Source of the DNA: CAYQQJ01 sp964419935
GTDB lineage: Bacteria; Pseudomonadota; Gammaproteobacteria; Pseudomonadales; Cellvibrionaceae
Assembly (NCBI GenBank): GCA_964419935.1
Contig: CAYQQJ010000056.1
Span: 1 to 12,360, forward strand
DNA length: 12,360 bases
Direction: 5' to 3'
This document shows, in pieces, positions 1 to 7,460 of this stretch. Under the pieces are notes generated by a model. That model did not search any database. It was not told the origin of the DNA and saw nothing but the letters and a program-made list of their open reading frames with translations. Position numbers and translations under genes: made by a program. The stretch's first letter is position 1. Each line of letters begins with the position of its first letter.

Positions 1-14
1 GGATCAGAGCTGGG

Positions 15-68
15 CAACGTCGGGTGGCGATGTTCGTGAAACTCACATCTGACCCGACCTACACGTTG
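15..68. repeat. REP-like imperfect hairpin
   Basis: Arms GTCGGGT (19-25) and ACCCGAC (52-58) are perfectly complementary. Inside them GATGT (29-33) pairs with ACATC (45-49), leaving a short internal loop and an 11-base apical loop. An alternative outer pairing is CAACGT (15-20) with ACGTTG (63-68). Intergenic hairpins with GTCGG/CCGAC arms are common dispersed repeats in gammaproteobacterial genomes, so I read this as a REP-like element. Repetition cannot be shown because only one copy lies in this window. It is downstream of the esterase gene, so it could also act as a transcript 3'-end structure. There is no T-run typical of an intrinsic terminator next to it on either strand. Confidence 0.45.
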
Positions 69-115
69 AGTTGAGTCTAATCTTTTCCCTTTTCCCTTGA
101 TTGCAGCTTGCAGCT
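65..115. repeat. Cluster of three short tandem duplications
   Basis: Three unrelated words are each duplicated exactly head to tail within 51 bases: GTTGA at 65-69 and 70-74, TTTTCCC at 83-89 and 90-96, and TGCAGCT at 102-108 and 109-115. The stretch is non-coding and pyrimidine-rich on the plus strand, just beyond the 3' end of the esterase gene. Function is unknown; replication slippage beside the hairpin at 15-68 is one explanation. Confidence 0.6.
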
Positions 116-126
116 CCCCTTTCCCT

Positions 127-783
127 CTAAATTTTTGTTTTCAGCCATTCCGCCAAATCGTGAACTTGCTGTGGACAAACCGAGTGTTCCATCGGGTAGG
201 TTTGATAGGTTACTTGGTAGCCCCGCTGCTCGAGGAGACGGTATGCCCGTTCACCCAATTCCTCAGGGACTATCGGATCCTGTAGGCCGTGTTGAATAAG
301 GGTGGGGATGTTCTTGTTGGCGGGGTTGGCGTCTATGCTTCCGCTGGTAGCGAAGTAGCTTGATAGCACAATGAGCCCACCGAGCGTTTTGGGATAGGTC
401 AATGCCGTTTGATAGGCGACCGCACCGCCTTGCGAGAAACCGGCGAGGAAGATTCGCTGGCTGGGGATTCCCCGCTCGATTTCACGATCAATAATAGCCG
501 CAATCTTTGTCGCAGACGCGCACAGCTGCGCTTCATCCACCTTGCGGTCGATGTTGGCATCAAAAATGTCGTACCACGCAGGCATAACATAACCGTTGTT
601 GATACTTACTGGCAGCGATGGGGCGTTGGGCAGAACAAAACGCATCGCCGCCGTGGGTGGTAAGGGGAGTTGATGGGCGAGTGGGGCAAAGTCATTACCA
701 TCTGCCCCAAGGCCATGCAGCCAGATGATGCTGGAGTTAGCGGGTTGTCGCGGTTCTATTTCAATGCAGTCCAGATAGGTCAT
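127..783 (-). CDS. Carboxylesterase / phospholipase family alpha/beta hydrolase
   Basis: This encodes a 218-residue cytoplasmic serine hydrolase of the carboxylesterase 2 / acyl-protein thioesterase family (EstB, YpfH type), which hydrolyses short acyl esters. Visible features are the oxyanion-hole motif LHGLGADGNDF (22-32), the nucleophile elbow GFSQGG with Ser117, the acid Asp169 in HGLQDPIVP, and the base His200 in YPMEHSVC. Length and order match the family. The reading frame is open 31 codons further upstream to 876, but that extension is low in hydrophobic core and not family-like. The ATG at 783-781 is preceded by GGAG about ten bases away, so I start there. No signal peptide is visible. 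The gene stands alone, divergent from the membrane protein at 1114. The natural substrate cannot be deduced. Confidence 0.93.
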   Translation of the reverse strand: MTYLDCIEIEPRQPANSSIIWLHGLGADGNDFAPLAHQLPLPPTAAMRFVLPNAPSLPVSINNGYVMPAWYDIFDANIDRKVDEAQLCASATKIAAIIDREIERGIPSQRIFLAGFSQGGAVAYQTALTYPKTLGGLIVLSSYFATSGSIDANPANKNIPTLIQHGLQDPIVPEELGERAYRLLEQRGYQVTYQTYPMEHSVCPQQVHDLAEWLKTKI

Positions 784-869
784 GGAGGGGCTCCGGTTGG
801 GTGGCTTCGTAGTCTGTGGGGTAATTCCGATTCGCTGAGCGCTTTGGGACGGCTGGCGAACTTTACTAT

Positions 870-898
870 TGGGCAAATTAGTGATTTGCGCGTATTAT
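870..898 (+). promoter_or_regulatory. Candidate promoter toward the membrane protein gene
   Basis: TGGGCA (870-875, four of six bases of the -35 consensus) is 17 bases from TATTAT (893-898, five of six of the -10 consensus). This -10 lies in the 13-base palindrome GCGTAT-T-ATACGC (890-902), which also supplies the perfect -10 of the opposite strand. The two promoters therefore cannot both be occupied at once. Confidence 0.35.
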
Positions 899-922
899 AC
901 GCCTCGACTTGTAGCCCCGGCA
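894..922 (-). promoter_or_regulatory. Candidate promoter for the esterase gene
   Basis: The minus strand reads a perfect TATAAT at 899-894, followed by a GC-rich discriminator (ACGCGC). The -35 region is weak: GTGCCG at an 18-base spacing or TGCCGG at 17. A start near 887 would give a leader of about 104 bases before the ATG at 783. Confidence 0.4.
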
Positions 923-1113
923 CTCAGACGTGGCTTCAGCGATTTCATTCAAGCCGCTAAGCCATTGGCACAAATCTGTTAGTCAATTTGCATACCCCAC
1001 AGCTTAACCTTGAATTGCACCGAAAAAATACGCGACGGTTGCCGATTTTCGTAAATCCTTTTAGATCTACTTCTGACAGCCGCCTGCTTCTCTTCTGGAT
1101 AACATTAAGCGTT

Positions 1114-1770
1114 ATGAATCTTAGACCTTCCTTCAACCTCTACATCTCTTGTTTGGCACTTCTGACATTTTTACTGATTGTATTATCCGTTTGGTTTCAC
1201 GTAATAGATCAGACGGTTGCAGTAGGCATGCTCCATGAGGACGGTTGGGTGGAAATGGTTTCGCCTTTTGGGTATCTGATATGCCTGGCTATGATGATTG
1301 GCTTTGGCGGGTGGACGTATTTAAAAGTTCATTTTCCGTTTGCGATATTTGCTGTCTTGTTTGCATTGCGGGAACTGGATTTTGACAAAAGGTTTACTGA
1401 AACCGGGTTGCTGCAAAGCCGCATTATCACAGACGTTGATGTCACTTTATTCGAGCGCGTGATCGGATTGTTGGTGCTCGGAAGCTTGCTTGCATTGATT
1501 ATCTATACTGTCAGGAAATACTCGTTGGTGTTTTTGCGAAGGCTGCGGCAGTTTGATAGTGTCGCCTTGGGCGTTTTCGTCGCCCTCGGGTTTATGGGGT
1601 TTTCCAAGACCATTGACGGCCTTGGTCGGAAGTTGGAGCCGTTCGGCATCATGGTGAGCGAGCAGGCCGACTTCAGCGCTTCGGTTTTTGAAGAGGTCTT
1701 TGAGCTGGGCATCCCGCTTGCGCTCGCCATTTCCCTGATCGCTTACTTCTATCCAAGAGTTCGCAGCTGA
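1114..1770 (+). CDS. Uncharacterised multi-pass inner-membrane protein
   Basis: I cannot assign this 218-residue protein to a named family. It has about five or six hydrophobic segments, near residues 10-30, 50-70, 73-86, 114-134, 149-164 and 198-213, so it is an inner-membrane protein. Charged motifs stand out between them: HEDGWVE (41-47) before the second segment, LRELDFDKRFT (85-95) at the end of the third, and SVFEEVFELGIP (190-201) before the last. Conserved acidic clusters at membrane boundaries of this kind (EDGxxE, then an E-rich element) recur in some uncharacterised bacterial membrane proteins, which is recollection rather than a search. The frame is open to a TTG at 988. I prefer the ATG at 1114 because the N-terminus then leads straight into the first membrane segment, although its ribosome binding site is weak. 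Confidence 0.8.
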   Translation: MNLRPSFNLYISCLALLTFLLIVLSVWFHVIDQTVAVGMLHEDGWVEMVSPFGYLICLAMMIGFGGWTYLKVHFPFAIFAVLFALRELDFDKRFTETGLLQSRIITDVDVTLFERVIGLLVLGSLLALIIYTVRKYSLVFLRRLRQFDSVALGVFVALGFMGFSKTIDGLGRKLEPFGIMVSEQADFSASVFEEVFELGIPLALAISLIAYFYPRVRS

Positions 1771-1790
1771 ATCGATCTCATGATTCAGTT
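1765..1790. terminator. Hairpin between convergent genes, possible bidirectional 3' end
   Basis: CTGAATC (1767-1773) and GATTCAG (1782-1788) are perfectly complementary with an 8-base loop; one G-T and one A-T pair extend the stem to nine. It overlaps the TGA of the membrane protein gene and ends just before the stop of the convergent GNAT-nitrilase gene. There is no T-tract, so it is not a classic intrinsic terminator. It may instead protect or define both 3' ends. Confidence 0.35.
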
Positions 1791-1793
1791 CAG

Positions 1794-3335
1794 TTACGGT
1801 CGCCCCAACCATTTGATGTCATAAAGGTCCTTGCGCCTGTCTTTGCCATTGGTTACTGACCCCTGGTGTTTCAGCTGAGTCAGTCGGTCCAGGTCAAGGT
1901 CAGCGACAATCGCCATTTCCGTGTTAGGCGTGCTTTCGGCAATGATGGCGTCATAGGGAAAGGCGAAATCAGACGGTGAGTAAACCGCCGATTGAGCGTA
2001 CTGAATGTCCACATTTTGGACCTGGGGCAAGTTACCGACGCTGCCGCCAATCGCTACATAGCATTCATTTTCTATGGCGCGAGCCTGGGAGCAACGCTGA
2101 ACCCTGAGAAAGGCGTTCTTGGTGTCGGTCCAGAAGGGCACAAAAAGAATTTCCATCTCCTCTTCGGCCAACAAGCGGGATAACTCCGGAAATTCCACGT
2201 CGTAACAGATGAGAATGCCGATTTTACCGGCGTCCGTTTCGAATACCTGCAAACTGTTCCCACCTTCGATCACCCAGTCTCGACGTTCATGGGGCGTGAT
2301 GTGGATCTTTGGCTGCACGCCAAGGGTGCCGTCGCGACGACACAGGTAGGCGTTGTTATGTAAAACGTCGCCATCGAGTTCGGGTATCGACCCGGCGATG
2401 ATATTGATGTTGTAAGTCACCGCGAACTGGGACATGGCCTCGATAGTTCGATCCGCATAAGTCGCCAGAAAGCGAATGGCTTGATGTTGATTGGACTGAT
2501 CGCCCAGCCCCATTAAGGGCGCATTGAAGAATTCCGGAAACAGAACAAAGTCGGCCTGGTAATCAGCCATGGTGTCGACGTAGTACTCGACTTGCCCAAG
2601 CCAGGCCTCAAAAGAGGTCGCCAGGCGCATCTGCCACTGCAATATGCCCACGCGTACATTCCACTTGCGAATTTTCTCTACGGCCAGGTTCTCCGGCTCG
2701 TAAAGGATGTTGTTCCACTCGAGCAGAGTCGCATAACCACGGGATTTTTCATCTTCCGGCATGTATGCCTTTAACAGCCGCTTGACCTCGAAGTCATTGG
2801 CTAATTGAAAACTCAAGATGGGATCGTGGATCTCGCGCTTGCGCACCGCAGCGATGTATTCGGCGGGTGTGAGGCGCTCGGCATGGGCGTGGTAGTTGAT
2901 GATTCGCCCTCCTGCCAGTACCGCCCGGAGATTCAGGTTGCGGCAAACATCCTTGCGCGCATCGTAAAGCCGGCGTCCCAACCTCAGGCCGCGATATTCC
3001 TTGCTGACAAACAAATCCATGCCATAAAGCGCATCACCATTCTTGTCATGCTGAATAAAATCCCGGCGACCCATCAGGTCGTCATAGGTGTGTTGCCGGC
3101 TGAAGCGGTCGTAGCTGCACCTGACGGTAAGCGCGATCGCGACTATGACGCCATTGTCTTCGATTGCAATTTGTCCTTCCGGGAATGCGGCGATAAGTTC
3201 ATCAAGGGACTCCCTGGACCAGGCACCGCCGATATCCGGATAAACCTCCTCCATCAGCGCCGCAACACTCGGATAGTCACGGGATTCGATATTGCGCAGT
3301 TTCAGATGAAGATCCGTCGGATTGTCATCGCTCAT
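1794..3335 (-). CDS. GNAT N-acetyltransferase fused to carbon-nitrogen hydrolase (YhcX-like)
   Basis: This is a 513-residue cytoplasmic protein with two enzyme domains. Residues about 10-215 form a GNAT acetyltransferase, with an acetyl-CoA loop-like segment EYRGLRLGRRLYD (113-125). Residues about 226-510 form a nitrilase-superfamily domain with the full Glu-Lys-Cys triad: Glu268 in FVLFPEFF, Lys343 in VQPKIHI and Cys377 in GILICYDVEFPE. Order and length match B. subtilis YhcX, as I remember that family; its substrate is not established. The frame is open to a GTG at 3344, but that codon lies inside the AGGAG ribosome binding site, which is ideally spaced (8 bases) for the ATG at 3335-3333. 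The gene starts 5 bases after the stop of the thioredoxin-like gene, so it should be the last gene of the receptor operon. A plausible activity is amide hydrolysis coupled to acyl transfer on one substrate, which is inference. Confidence 0.92.
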   Translation of the reverse strand: MSDDNPTDLHLKLRNIESRDYPSVAALMEEVYPDIGGAWSRESLDELIAAFPEGQIAIEDNGVIVAIALTVRCSYDRFSRQHTYDDLMGRRDFIQHDKNGDALYGMDLFVSKEYRGLRLGRRLYDARKDVCRNLNLRAVLAGGRIINYHAHAERLTPAEYIAAVRKREIHDPILSFQLANDFEVKRLLKAYMPEDEKSRGYATLLEWNNILYEPENLAVEKIRKWNVRVGILQWQMRLATSFEAWLGQVEYYVDTMADYQADFVLFPEFFNAPLMGLGDQSNQHQAIRFLATYADRTIEAMSQFAVTYNINIIAGSIPELDGDVLHNNAYLCRRDGTLGVQPKIHITPHERRDWVIEGGNSLQVFETDAGKIGILICYDVEFPELSRLLAEEEMEILFVPFWTDTKNAFLRVQRCSQARAIENECYVAIGGSVGNLPQVQNVDIQYAQSAVYSPSDFAFPYDAIIAESTPNTEMAIVADLDLDRLTQLKHQGSVTNGKDRRKDLYDIKWLGRP

Positions 3336-3340
3336 AGTCG

Positions 3341-3847
3341 TCACTCCTGTTCGGGTTGCCCGGACTCCGTCAGAGATGCTTGCCAGCTTTCGATCTGGTC
3401 GCGGGTGATCGCGCCGCTCACAGCTATTCTCTTGGATGACGGCGAGTAAAAATAACTCCTGGGCAGTTCACCGTGCCAGGCGGGGTCAATGTTGTAGCGT
3501 AGCTTTTCGACATAGTTTTCGGCAAATACCCAATTGTCCACCGTAGTCAGCCCGAGCTGAGCCAGTTTTTCTTTAATGGCGGCAGAATGTTCCAACCCGT
3601 CAGTCGCAATCAGGACCAGGGGTATCTCGGGGTTTTGGCGGCGCCATTTCCCGAGCATTGTCAGTTCATGCATGCAGGGCTGACAGGTAACCGACCAGAG
3701 CGCAACCAGAAAAGGTTGCTCCCGGTACCGGGATTCGATTTCCTCCATGCTCGGCGCAGTGAAGGGCTTCAGGTCGGTGGCCAGAGTTTCCCCTGCGGCA
3801 CTTGAGGTTGTGCAGGCCAACAGCACGCTGAGTAATAGGTTTTTCAT
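3341..3847 (-). CDS. Exported TlpA/ResA-like thioredoxin-fold protein
   Basis: This 168-residue exported protein has an N-terminal hydrophobic segment (residues 3-12) followed by a small-residue region (TSSAAGE, 14-20) suited to signal-peptidase cleavage. LLAC at 9-12 resembles a lipobox, so a lipoprotein is possible, although the signal would be very short. The thioredoxin active site is CQPC (Cys55-Cys58) in FLVALWSVTCQPCMHEL, as in TlpA/ResA-type periplasmic reductases. The mature part has the usual family size. The ATG at 3847-3845 lies 4 bases beyond the stop of the propeller gene, and its GAG-type ribosome binding site is inside the end of that gene, which implies coupled translation. 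Given its neighbours, it may keep cysteines of the propeller protein reduced or handle a thiol-bound metal; this role is inferred. Confidence 0.85.
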   Translation of the reverse strand: MKNLLLSVLLACTTSSAAGETLATDLKPFTAPSMEEIESRYREQPFLVALWSVTCQPCMHELTMLGKWRRQNPEIPLVLIATDGLEHSAAIKEKLAQLGLTTVDNWVFAENYVEKLRYNIDPAWHGELPRSYFYSPSSKRIAVSGAITRDQIESWQASLTESGQPEQE

Positions 3848-3851
3848 AGGA

Positions 3852-5081
3852 TCACTCGTTTGTTATGGAAGTTGAAACATCCGCAGCAAGGAGGCGGAAA
3901 CCTTCATTTTGAGTATGCCAGCTGAGGTAAACCCCGTCTGTGGTGCTGATCAGCTGCGGATGATCCGATGGGCCCATGGTTTGAGTCAGAGTGTAGGGTT
4001 CTGACCAGGATTGACCTTCATCGTTCGACACAGCCAGGCGAATAACAGTTTGTTCACCATCGAACAGTTTCCATGCGAAATATGTTCTATCCGCGAGCTG
4101 AATCACCTGTGGATGGCTTGCGCTGGCGCTGGCATCCATGACGGTCACATGGCTGACTTTGCCTGAAGATGGATCAATCAGACCATACAGTATGCCCTGA
4201 TTGTGGCTGCCATTGCTGAACCAGGCGAGATGATAGGCATCTTTACTGGCAACCGCGAGGTCGGGCCCATGATGCGGACAGGCGTTGATTTTCCAATTGT
4301 CGACAGTGACGCGTTTGGGCTTGGTGACTATGCCTGTAGTTGATACTTGGGCAAAGCTGTGGTCGCGAATACTGTCATTGAATATCTGTCGCCAAAAAAT
4401 GGCAGCGCCGGAATCCGCCGCAGGAGCGATCGCAATTCGGCAGCACTCGCAACTGTTATCGGCGAGCAGTCGGTTGTTAGAAAAGGTTTTGCCATGATCG
4501 GTGGAAACCGCATAAAAAACCGCGCTTCCGGCGTAGGGCGTCCCATCCCTCTGGTTCGCGTTCTTGTTGCGCTTGTCTAACCAGGTGATATAAATCACGC
4601 CCGACGGATAGGCAAGGAGGCTGTCAAAACGGTGACTGATCAGCAGGCCGTCATCGTTTATTGTGCGTGGTGCTTCAAAGGTTTTTCCGCCGTCAATTGA
4701 CCGCGAAAAACGGATATCACCGGTGTAGTCGCCTTCGGTTTTCTGTGTCCAGGAAACGACAATGGCTTTATCGGTCAATGCAATTGTGGGGCGGTTTTCC
4801 CCATTGGTTTCGATCGCTTCGGGGGCATTATTCACGGCAACTGGCTCGGAAAACTCAGCGTCTGCTCCTGTGGACTGAGTGACATAGAGAATATCTCTTT
4901 GCACAAATGCGACCCAAAGCCGGTCCTTGTACCAGACGGCCGTCGGCGTCTTCCCGCAGTGCACGGAAATGTGCTCCTCGCAAGACGACGCCCCGACGGG
5001 TGCGGCAAAACTGGAAGCGGCTGCCAGCCACCAAAACAAGACGCACAACACGTTGCGCAGGGTCAAAGCATCAGAAAACAT
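3852..5081 (-). CDS. Exported BNR/Asp-box beta-propeller with CxCC and CPHH motifs
   Basis: This 409-residue exported protein has a signal peptide, MFSDAL to about SSFAA (residues 1-27). Three Asp-boxes (SxDxGxTF/W) are visible at 128-135, 193-200 and 352-359, so it folds as a sialidase-like beta-propeller. It is unlikely to be a sialidase: the FRIP-type arginine motif was not found near the N-terminus. Distinctive features are CECC (Cys211, Cys213, Cys214) and CPHH (Cys268, His270, His271), plus Cys34 and Cys42 just after the signal peptide; these clusters suggest metal binding or redox chemistry. The frame is open to 5135, but the ATG at 5081-5079 has TGGAG at good spacing and starts a signal peptide. 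It overlaps the end of the receptor gene by 11 bases, so the two are probably translationally coupled. Automated pipelines may call it an exo-alpha-sialidase. Confidence 0.87.
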   Translation of the reverse strand: MFSDALTLRNVLCVLFWWLAAASSFAAPVGASSCEEHISVHCGKTPTAVWYKDRLWVAFVQRDILYVTQSTGADAEFSEPVAVNNAPEAIETNGENRPTIALTDKAIVVSWTQKTEGDYTGDIRFSRSIDGGKTFEAPRTINDDGLLISHRFDSLLAYPSGVIYITWLDKRNKNANQRDGTPYAGSAVFYAVSTDHGKTFSNNRLLADNSCECCRIAIAPAADSGAAIFWRQIFNDSIRDHSFAQVSTTGIVTKPKRVTVDNWKINACPHHGPDLAVASKDAYHLAWFSNGSHNQGILYGLIDPSSGKVSHVTVMDASASASHPQVIQLADRTYFAWKLFDGEQTVIRLAVSNDEGQSWSEPYTLTQTMGPSDHPQLISTTDGVYLSWHTQNEGFRLLAADVSTSITNE

Positions 5082-7374
5082 AATTTGTCTCCAGATAAAG
5101 CGTTCGCGACGGCCAGGGGTGGTGAACGTAGGCAACCGTATTGGTCACGTTGTCAGCACCCACGGCAAATTTTAAATGCGGGTTAACTTGCCAGTCGGCT
5201 TTGAGATTGAGAAAGAGATAGGAGTCCAGTGCGCCGAATGTCTGGGTTGCGGTGTCTGTGTTGTCGAGTTCGGCAAAGCTGTTACTGGCATACCGCAGGC
5301 CGCTGCTCAAGGCCACGGTGTGGCTGGGTTTGTATGTCAGCAGTATATTCGCCTGCCAACGTGGCAGGCGTGGGAGCTCCTTGCCTTCAATAGCCGGGTT
5401 GACTGTATTTTTGGTTATTTCGCTGTCCAGGTAGCTGACGTTGAAACGCAGATCTACCGGGGTTTGCCATATTGCCGGCTGATCTACAATAAATTCGGCT
5501 CCCTGTGTGTCGACTTCGTCAATCCCCAGAAAGGTACTGATTTCAGTGCCGTTGACGATTCCCAGTTGGTCGAAGATGGTGTCCTCGATGGTTTCCTTGA
5601 AAATATTCAAGCGCAAGAAGCCCTGCGCCAGGGCCATCTCTGCCATGAGATTGTGGTGGATGCCATCTTCCGGGGCGAGTTGTGCGTTGGCTTGCTGCAC
5701 CACGTCAGCGCGGTTCTCGTTATGGTAGAGTTCTTCAACCAAGGGGAAGCGCAATGCCCGGGCCAATGAATAACGCAACTGCCACACAGAATCCGGTGCA
5801 TAGCCCAGAGAAAATTTCGGTGAAAATCCGCTGGCGGATCGATCGGGATGTTGTTGGCCGTCAAGATATCCGTTTTGCGCTTGCCAATGTTCGTAGCGCC
5901 CACCGAGAGTGAGGTCCCAGTATGGGGTCAGTTGCCAGGCATATTGGGCAAACACCGCCTGGGTAATCGTCTCGCCACCACTTGAGCCAATGGCCGACGT
6001 CTTGTTGCGGCTGCCGTTCCAGTTATCGATGTCGAATGAATTGATCGCCATTTGGTAGTGACTGTGGTGGAGGCCTACGGAAAGGCCCATGGTTTCACTC
6101 GCGGCCAGTGCGTCGGTTGAGGCTTTTATGTCCACCGTGGTCCAGCCGGTATCGTCGTATTCCGTTGCCCGCCCCGTTCCTGTGAATGCAGGATCGGCGG
6201 GGTTGAGCGAGGAGCGCACGCTACTGTCCTTGAGCAAATCGAAGCGGCTCAGGTCCAGGTCAAGAGTCCATTCTGAAGCCAATTCAACCTGCAGTCCGAG
6301 ACCGAGCAGTAGCGAATTCCGCTCCTGCTCCTGCTCCGCAAAATTGGAGCCGCGGATGGTGTAGGCATGCCCATCCGCTTCCGCCAAGCCTCCCCAGAAA
6401 GGCGCGCCGTTTGATGCGTGGAGGAAGTTATTGCGTCGGCTTGTGTCGCTGCTGCGCTCTTCATAGGCTATGGTCGACGTCAATTGCACACGCTGCCATT
6501 CATAGCCCGTTTTCAGCTTGAACAGATCACCAACGGATTTGTCCGGGCCGGAATCGCCATAGTAAAAGACGGGTCGTTCGTGATTGTCGACTCCCTGTAG
6601 CCCGCCCTCGACGCTGGTGGGCGATTGCGGCACATTTTCATCATTGGTCGCCAATGGCTGTGCGAAGTACTGATCCATCGGCTGGCTTTCGTTCTCCAGG
6701 TGGTTATAGAACGCGAGCAGGGTGAGATGGCCGAGCTTGTCCTCGTAGGAGGCTGACCAGCGTCCGCCGTTGTAGTGCTCGTCAGTACTCAGCCGCTTAT
6801 AATCCTGGCTGAAAATGGCGCCTTCCAGTTCTACACGGCGCTGGTCAGGCACGCGCGTGTGAACCTGCACGACGCCCCCCATGGCATTGCCGGGATAGGC
6901 CGCGGAAAAAGGACCGTAGATGATGTCGATGGATTCAACTTCATTGGGCGCAATCAGGGACCAGCGGGGCGCGCCGGACCAGCGGGTTTGCAAGTGATAA
7001 TGCAGGGGCAGGTTGTCCGCGTAAACCAGAGTGCGGGCGGTTTGAAAAACATTGGAGCCGCGAATCCCGAGGGAGCCATTTGCGTCACCAATATACCGCC
7101 GGCGAACAGACAGGCTCGGCTGATAAGCAATTGCATCCTCAATGGTAGACAAGTTGATAGCGTCCATTTCTGCGGTGTCTACTGAGGTTGCAGGTACTTT
7201 ATAGGACGGCTGACCATTCTCGGTTTCGCCTGTGATGTGGACTTCCTCGAGTGGCTGGAGTTCGCTCTCATGCCAGGCAAGAGGGCCAGGTATCACTCTG
7301 TTATCGGCCCGGGCGGTAAAGGAAAAAACGCCGCAACCGGTCAGGGCTGCGACGACCATCAAAGTCTTTTTCAT
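5071..7374 (-). CDS. TonB-dependent outer-membrane receptor
   Basis: This 767-residue outer-membrane transporter imports a ligand with energy from TonB-ExbB-ExbD. A signal peptide (MKKTLMVVAAL to about TARA, residues 1-23) is followed by a TonB-box-like EEVHITG (43-49). Next comes a plug domain with typical elements such as SLGIRGSNVFQTARTLVY, VESIDIIYGPFSAAYPGNAMGGVV and a following VQVHT. A long beta-barrel ends in the terminal phenylalanine LYLETNYVF, the usual outer-membrane assembly signal. The frame is open 18 codons further upstream, to 7428. I choose the ATG at 7374-7372 because it opens the signal peptide and has a GGAA site upstream. The ligand is not evident from the sequence. A DUF2946-like gene directly upstream, as near copper receptors of the OprC/NosA type, points to a metal, but the Met-rich ligand motifs expected for copper were not seen. 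Confidence 0.95.
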   Translation of the reverse strand: MKKTLMVVAALTGCGVFSFTARADNRVIPGPLAWHESELQPLEEVHITGETENGQPSYKVPATSVDTAEMDAINLSTIEDAIAYQPSLSVRRRYIGDANGSLGIRGSNVFQTARTLVYADNLPLHYHLQTRWSGAPRWSLIAPNEVESIDIIYGPFSAAYPGNAMGGVVQVHTRVPDQRRVELEGAIFSQDYKRLSTDEHYNGGRWSASYEDKLGHLTLLAFYNHLENESQPMDQYFAQPLATNDENVPQSPTSVEGGLQGVDNHERPVFYYGDSGPDKSVGDLFKLKTGYEWQRVQLTSTIAYEERSSDTSRRNNFLHASNGAPFWGGLAEADGHAYTIRGSNFAEQEQERNSLLLGLGLQVELASEWTLDLDLSRFDLLKDSSVRSSLNPADPAFTGTGRATEYDDTGWTTVDIKASTDALAASETMGLSVGLHHSHYQMAINSFDIDNWNGSRNKTSAIGSSGGETITQAVFAQYAWQLTPYWDLTLGGRYEHWQAQNGYLDGQQHPDRSASGFSPKFSLGYAPDSVWQLRYSLARALRFPLVEELYHNENRADVVQQANAQLAPEDGIHHNLMAEMALAQGFLRLNIFKETIEDTIFDQLGIVNGTEISTFLGIDEVDTQGAEFIVDQPAIWQTPVDLRFNVSYLDSEITKNTVNPAIEGKELPRLPRWQANILLTYKPSHTVALSSGLRYASNSFAELDNTDTATQTFGALDSYLFLNLKADWQVNPHLKFAVGADNVTNTVAYVHHPWPSRTLYLETNYVF

Positions 7375-7400
7375 ACTGGTTCCGTTTGCATGTGACGTTA

Positions 7401-7414
7401 GGCGCGTGCGCGCC
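7401..7414. repeat. GC-rich inverted repeat before the receptor gene
   Basis: GGCGCG and CGCGCC flank a TG, giving a perfect 6-base inverted repeat in the 86-base gap between the DUF2946-like gene and the receptor gene. In RNA it would fold as a 5-base GC stem with a 4-base loop, about 27 bases ahead of the receptor start codon. It might attenuate or set the ratio of the two products, or be a protein-binding site. No T-run follows. Confidence 0.35.
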
Positions 7415-7460
7415 AACATGCCGTACAACCTGAAGGGGTCAGGCGGCGGCTATGGATCAA

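Larger units (their letters stand above)
784..1113. other. Divergent intergenic region with promoters, no gene
   Basis: This 330-base stretch separates the minus-strand esterase from the plus-strand membrane protein. It holds two overlapping candidate promoters (870-922) and an AT-rich inverted repeat, CAAAT (874-878) / ATTTG (884-888) with a 5-base spacer, which could be an operator. The rest (about 925-1113) shows no convincing gene. A TTG-initiated extension of the downstream frame begins at 988, but it has no ribosome binding site and is not membrane-protein-like. The plus-strand leader would be about 210 bases long if the candidate promoter is right. Confidence 0.5.

Noticed and set aside
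3336..3344. GTG start of the GNAT-nitrilase gene at 3344
   Set aside because: The GTG is part of the AGGAG ribosome binding site that serves the ATG at 3335.
2805..3449. Plus-strand open frame of 214 codons
   Set aside because: It lies opposite the GNAT-nitrilase and TlpA-like genes, whose motifs are clear, and its translation has no recognisable domain.
3852..5081. True exo-alpha-sialidase
   Set aside because: Asp-boxes show only the fold; the FRIP-type arginine motif expected of sialidases was not found.
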